In this document: in pieces, positions 31,638 through 32,051 of the stretch
Layout of the letters: each line of letters starts with the position of its first letter
Numbering within the stretch: position 1 is the stretch's first letter
Origin: Elusimicrobiota bacterium
GTDB lineage: Bacteria; Elusimicrobiota; Elusimicrobia; UBA1565; UBA9628
Length of the DNA: 32,051 bases
NCBI GenBank assembly: GCA_016194705.1
Contig: JACQAZ010000038.1
Coordinates: 266,599-298,649, forward strand
Reading direction: 5' to 3'
The notes under the pieces: generated by a model
What the model saw: only the letters and a program-made list of their open reading frames with translations
Database searches by the model: none
What the model was told of the DNA's origin: nothing
Program-made: the position numbers and the translations under genes

Positions 31638-31889
31638 ATGGCACACACAAAAGCACAAGGTTCATCCTCCAACGGCCGCGACAGCCAGGGACAGCGTCTC
31701 GGCGTCAAGCGCTACGGCGGCCAGAAAGTTCTCGCCGGCAACGTGCTCGTCCGCCAGCGCGGGACCAAGTTCCTTCCCGGCCTCAACGTCGGCCGCGGCA
31801 GCGACGACACCCTCTTCGCGAAGGTCACTGGAACGGTGACCTTCGAATGGGCCTCGAAAGACAAGAAGCGGATTTCCGTTTACCCGTAA
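31638..31889 (+). CDS. rpmA: 50S ribosomal protein L27
   Basis: 83 residues. The start [16 protein letters not shown] and the core [23 protein letters not shown] with GTKFLPG are characteristic. The Ala-His-Thr-Lys N-terminus, which reaches the peptidyl transferase centre, is present without the cleavable extension seen in Firmicutes. It begins 10 bases after rplU with only a weak ribosome-binding site, so it probably relies on coupled translation. Confidence 0.98.
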   Translation: MAHTKAQGSSSNGRDSQGQRLGVKRYGGQKVLAGNVLVRQRGTKFLPGLNVGRGSDDTLFAKVTGTVTFEWASKDKKRISVYP

Positions 31890-31904
31890 TCCGTCGTCTT
31901 TCGA

Positions 31905-31929
31905 GCTTGCGACGCTGCGCGTCGCAAGC
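31905..31929 (+). other. stable hairpin between rpmA and obg
   Basis: A perfect 10-base-pair stem (gcttgcgacg, 31905-31914, with cgtcgcaagc, 31920-31929) closes a 5-base loop. It lies in the 76-base gap after rpmA. With no U-tract, it is more likely an attenuator, partial terminator or RNA-processing site than a full terminator. Confidence 0.6.
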
Positions 31930-31965
31930 AGCCCGCTGCAAGCGCCTTCTCGTCAGCCTGGACCC

Positions 31966-32051
31966 ATGAACTTCATCGACAAAGTCCGCGTCTTCGCCGT
32001 TGCAGGAGACGGCGGCGACGGCTGCCTCTCCTTCCTGCGCGAGAAATACAT
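31966..32051 (+). CDS. obg: GTPase Obg/CgtA, 5' part cut by the window edge
   Basis: The first 28 codons are visible from ATG 31966: [20 protein letters not shown] then SFLREKY. This is the start of the Obg fold, whose glycine-rich GDGGDGC motif is highly conserved. Obg is a GTPase in ribosome assembly and stress control. The G domain lies beyond the window. The gene order after rplU-rpmA confirms the call. Confidence 0.95.
   Translation, partial: MNFIDKVRVFAVAGDGGDGCLSFLREKY

Overview
This is a GC-rich bacterial chromosome segment with very tight gene packing. Coding sequence covers nearly everything. The longest gap is the roughly 209-base nrdJ/rplU divergent region, so there is no gene-free stretch over 300 bases. 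I see no tRNA, rRNA, CRISPR array, insertion sequence or phage gene. Taxonomy is inference only. A B12-dependent class II ribonucleotide reductase, several type IV prepilin-like proteins with large adhesin-like extensions, and many glycan genes suggest a little-cultivated Gram-negative phylum. Elusimicrobiota would fit, but nothing here proves it.

Region 1 (1-2000) holds the start of a truncated gene and a TMTC-like membrane glycosyltransferase with C-terminal TPRs, both on the minus strand. Region 2 (2040-4910) is the most unusual part. It is a compact plus-strand operon of a PqqD-like peptide chaperone, a radical SAM protein with a B12-binding-like N-terminus, a DegT-type aminotransferase, and a previously easy-to-miss 36-residue Lys-rich peptide. 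That peptide carries the YxxPxLxxxG leader motif known from lasso-peptide precursors. The set looks like an undescribed RiPP-type system embedded in a glycan locus.

Region 3 (4907-15608) is a glycan island: CgeB-like, GT4 (two), GT2 and PIG-L genes in strictly alternating orientation with overlapping 3' ends and tiny shared promoters. These are followed by a translationally coupled plus-strand run: an HLYP/FNGRR-type protein, a three-domain GT2, a nucleotidyltransferase-like protein and a GT-C-like membrane protein. The GT2 gene carries a one-base frameshift in a G6 run, which artificially fuses it to the nucleotidyltransferase.

Region 4 (15610-20870) is housekeeping: psd and pssA for phosphatidylethanolamine synthesis on plus, then tmk-holB-metG-LssY_C on minus. 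Region 5 (20949-26115) holds a secreted low-complexity protein and a PilV/PilW/PilX-like minor pilin operon whose first protein is an 898-residue pilin-adhesin. Region 6 (26152-28565) is a divergent histidine kinase/response regulator pair and a small membrane protein. Region 7 (28587-32051) holds nrdJ facing rplU-rpmA-obg.

Two features recur. Adjacent genes on the same strand are commonly joined by ATGA/GTGA overlaps. Many promoters are only a -10 or extended -10 element a few bases from the start codon, and divergent pairs share it.
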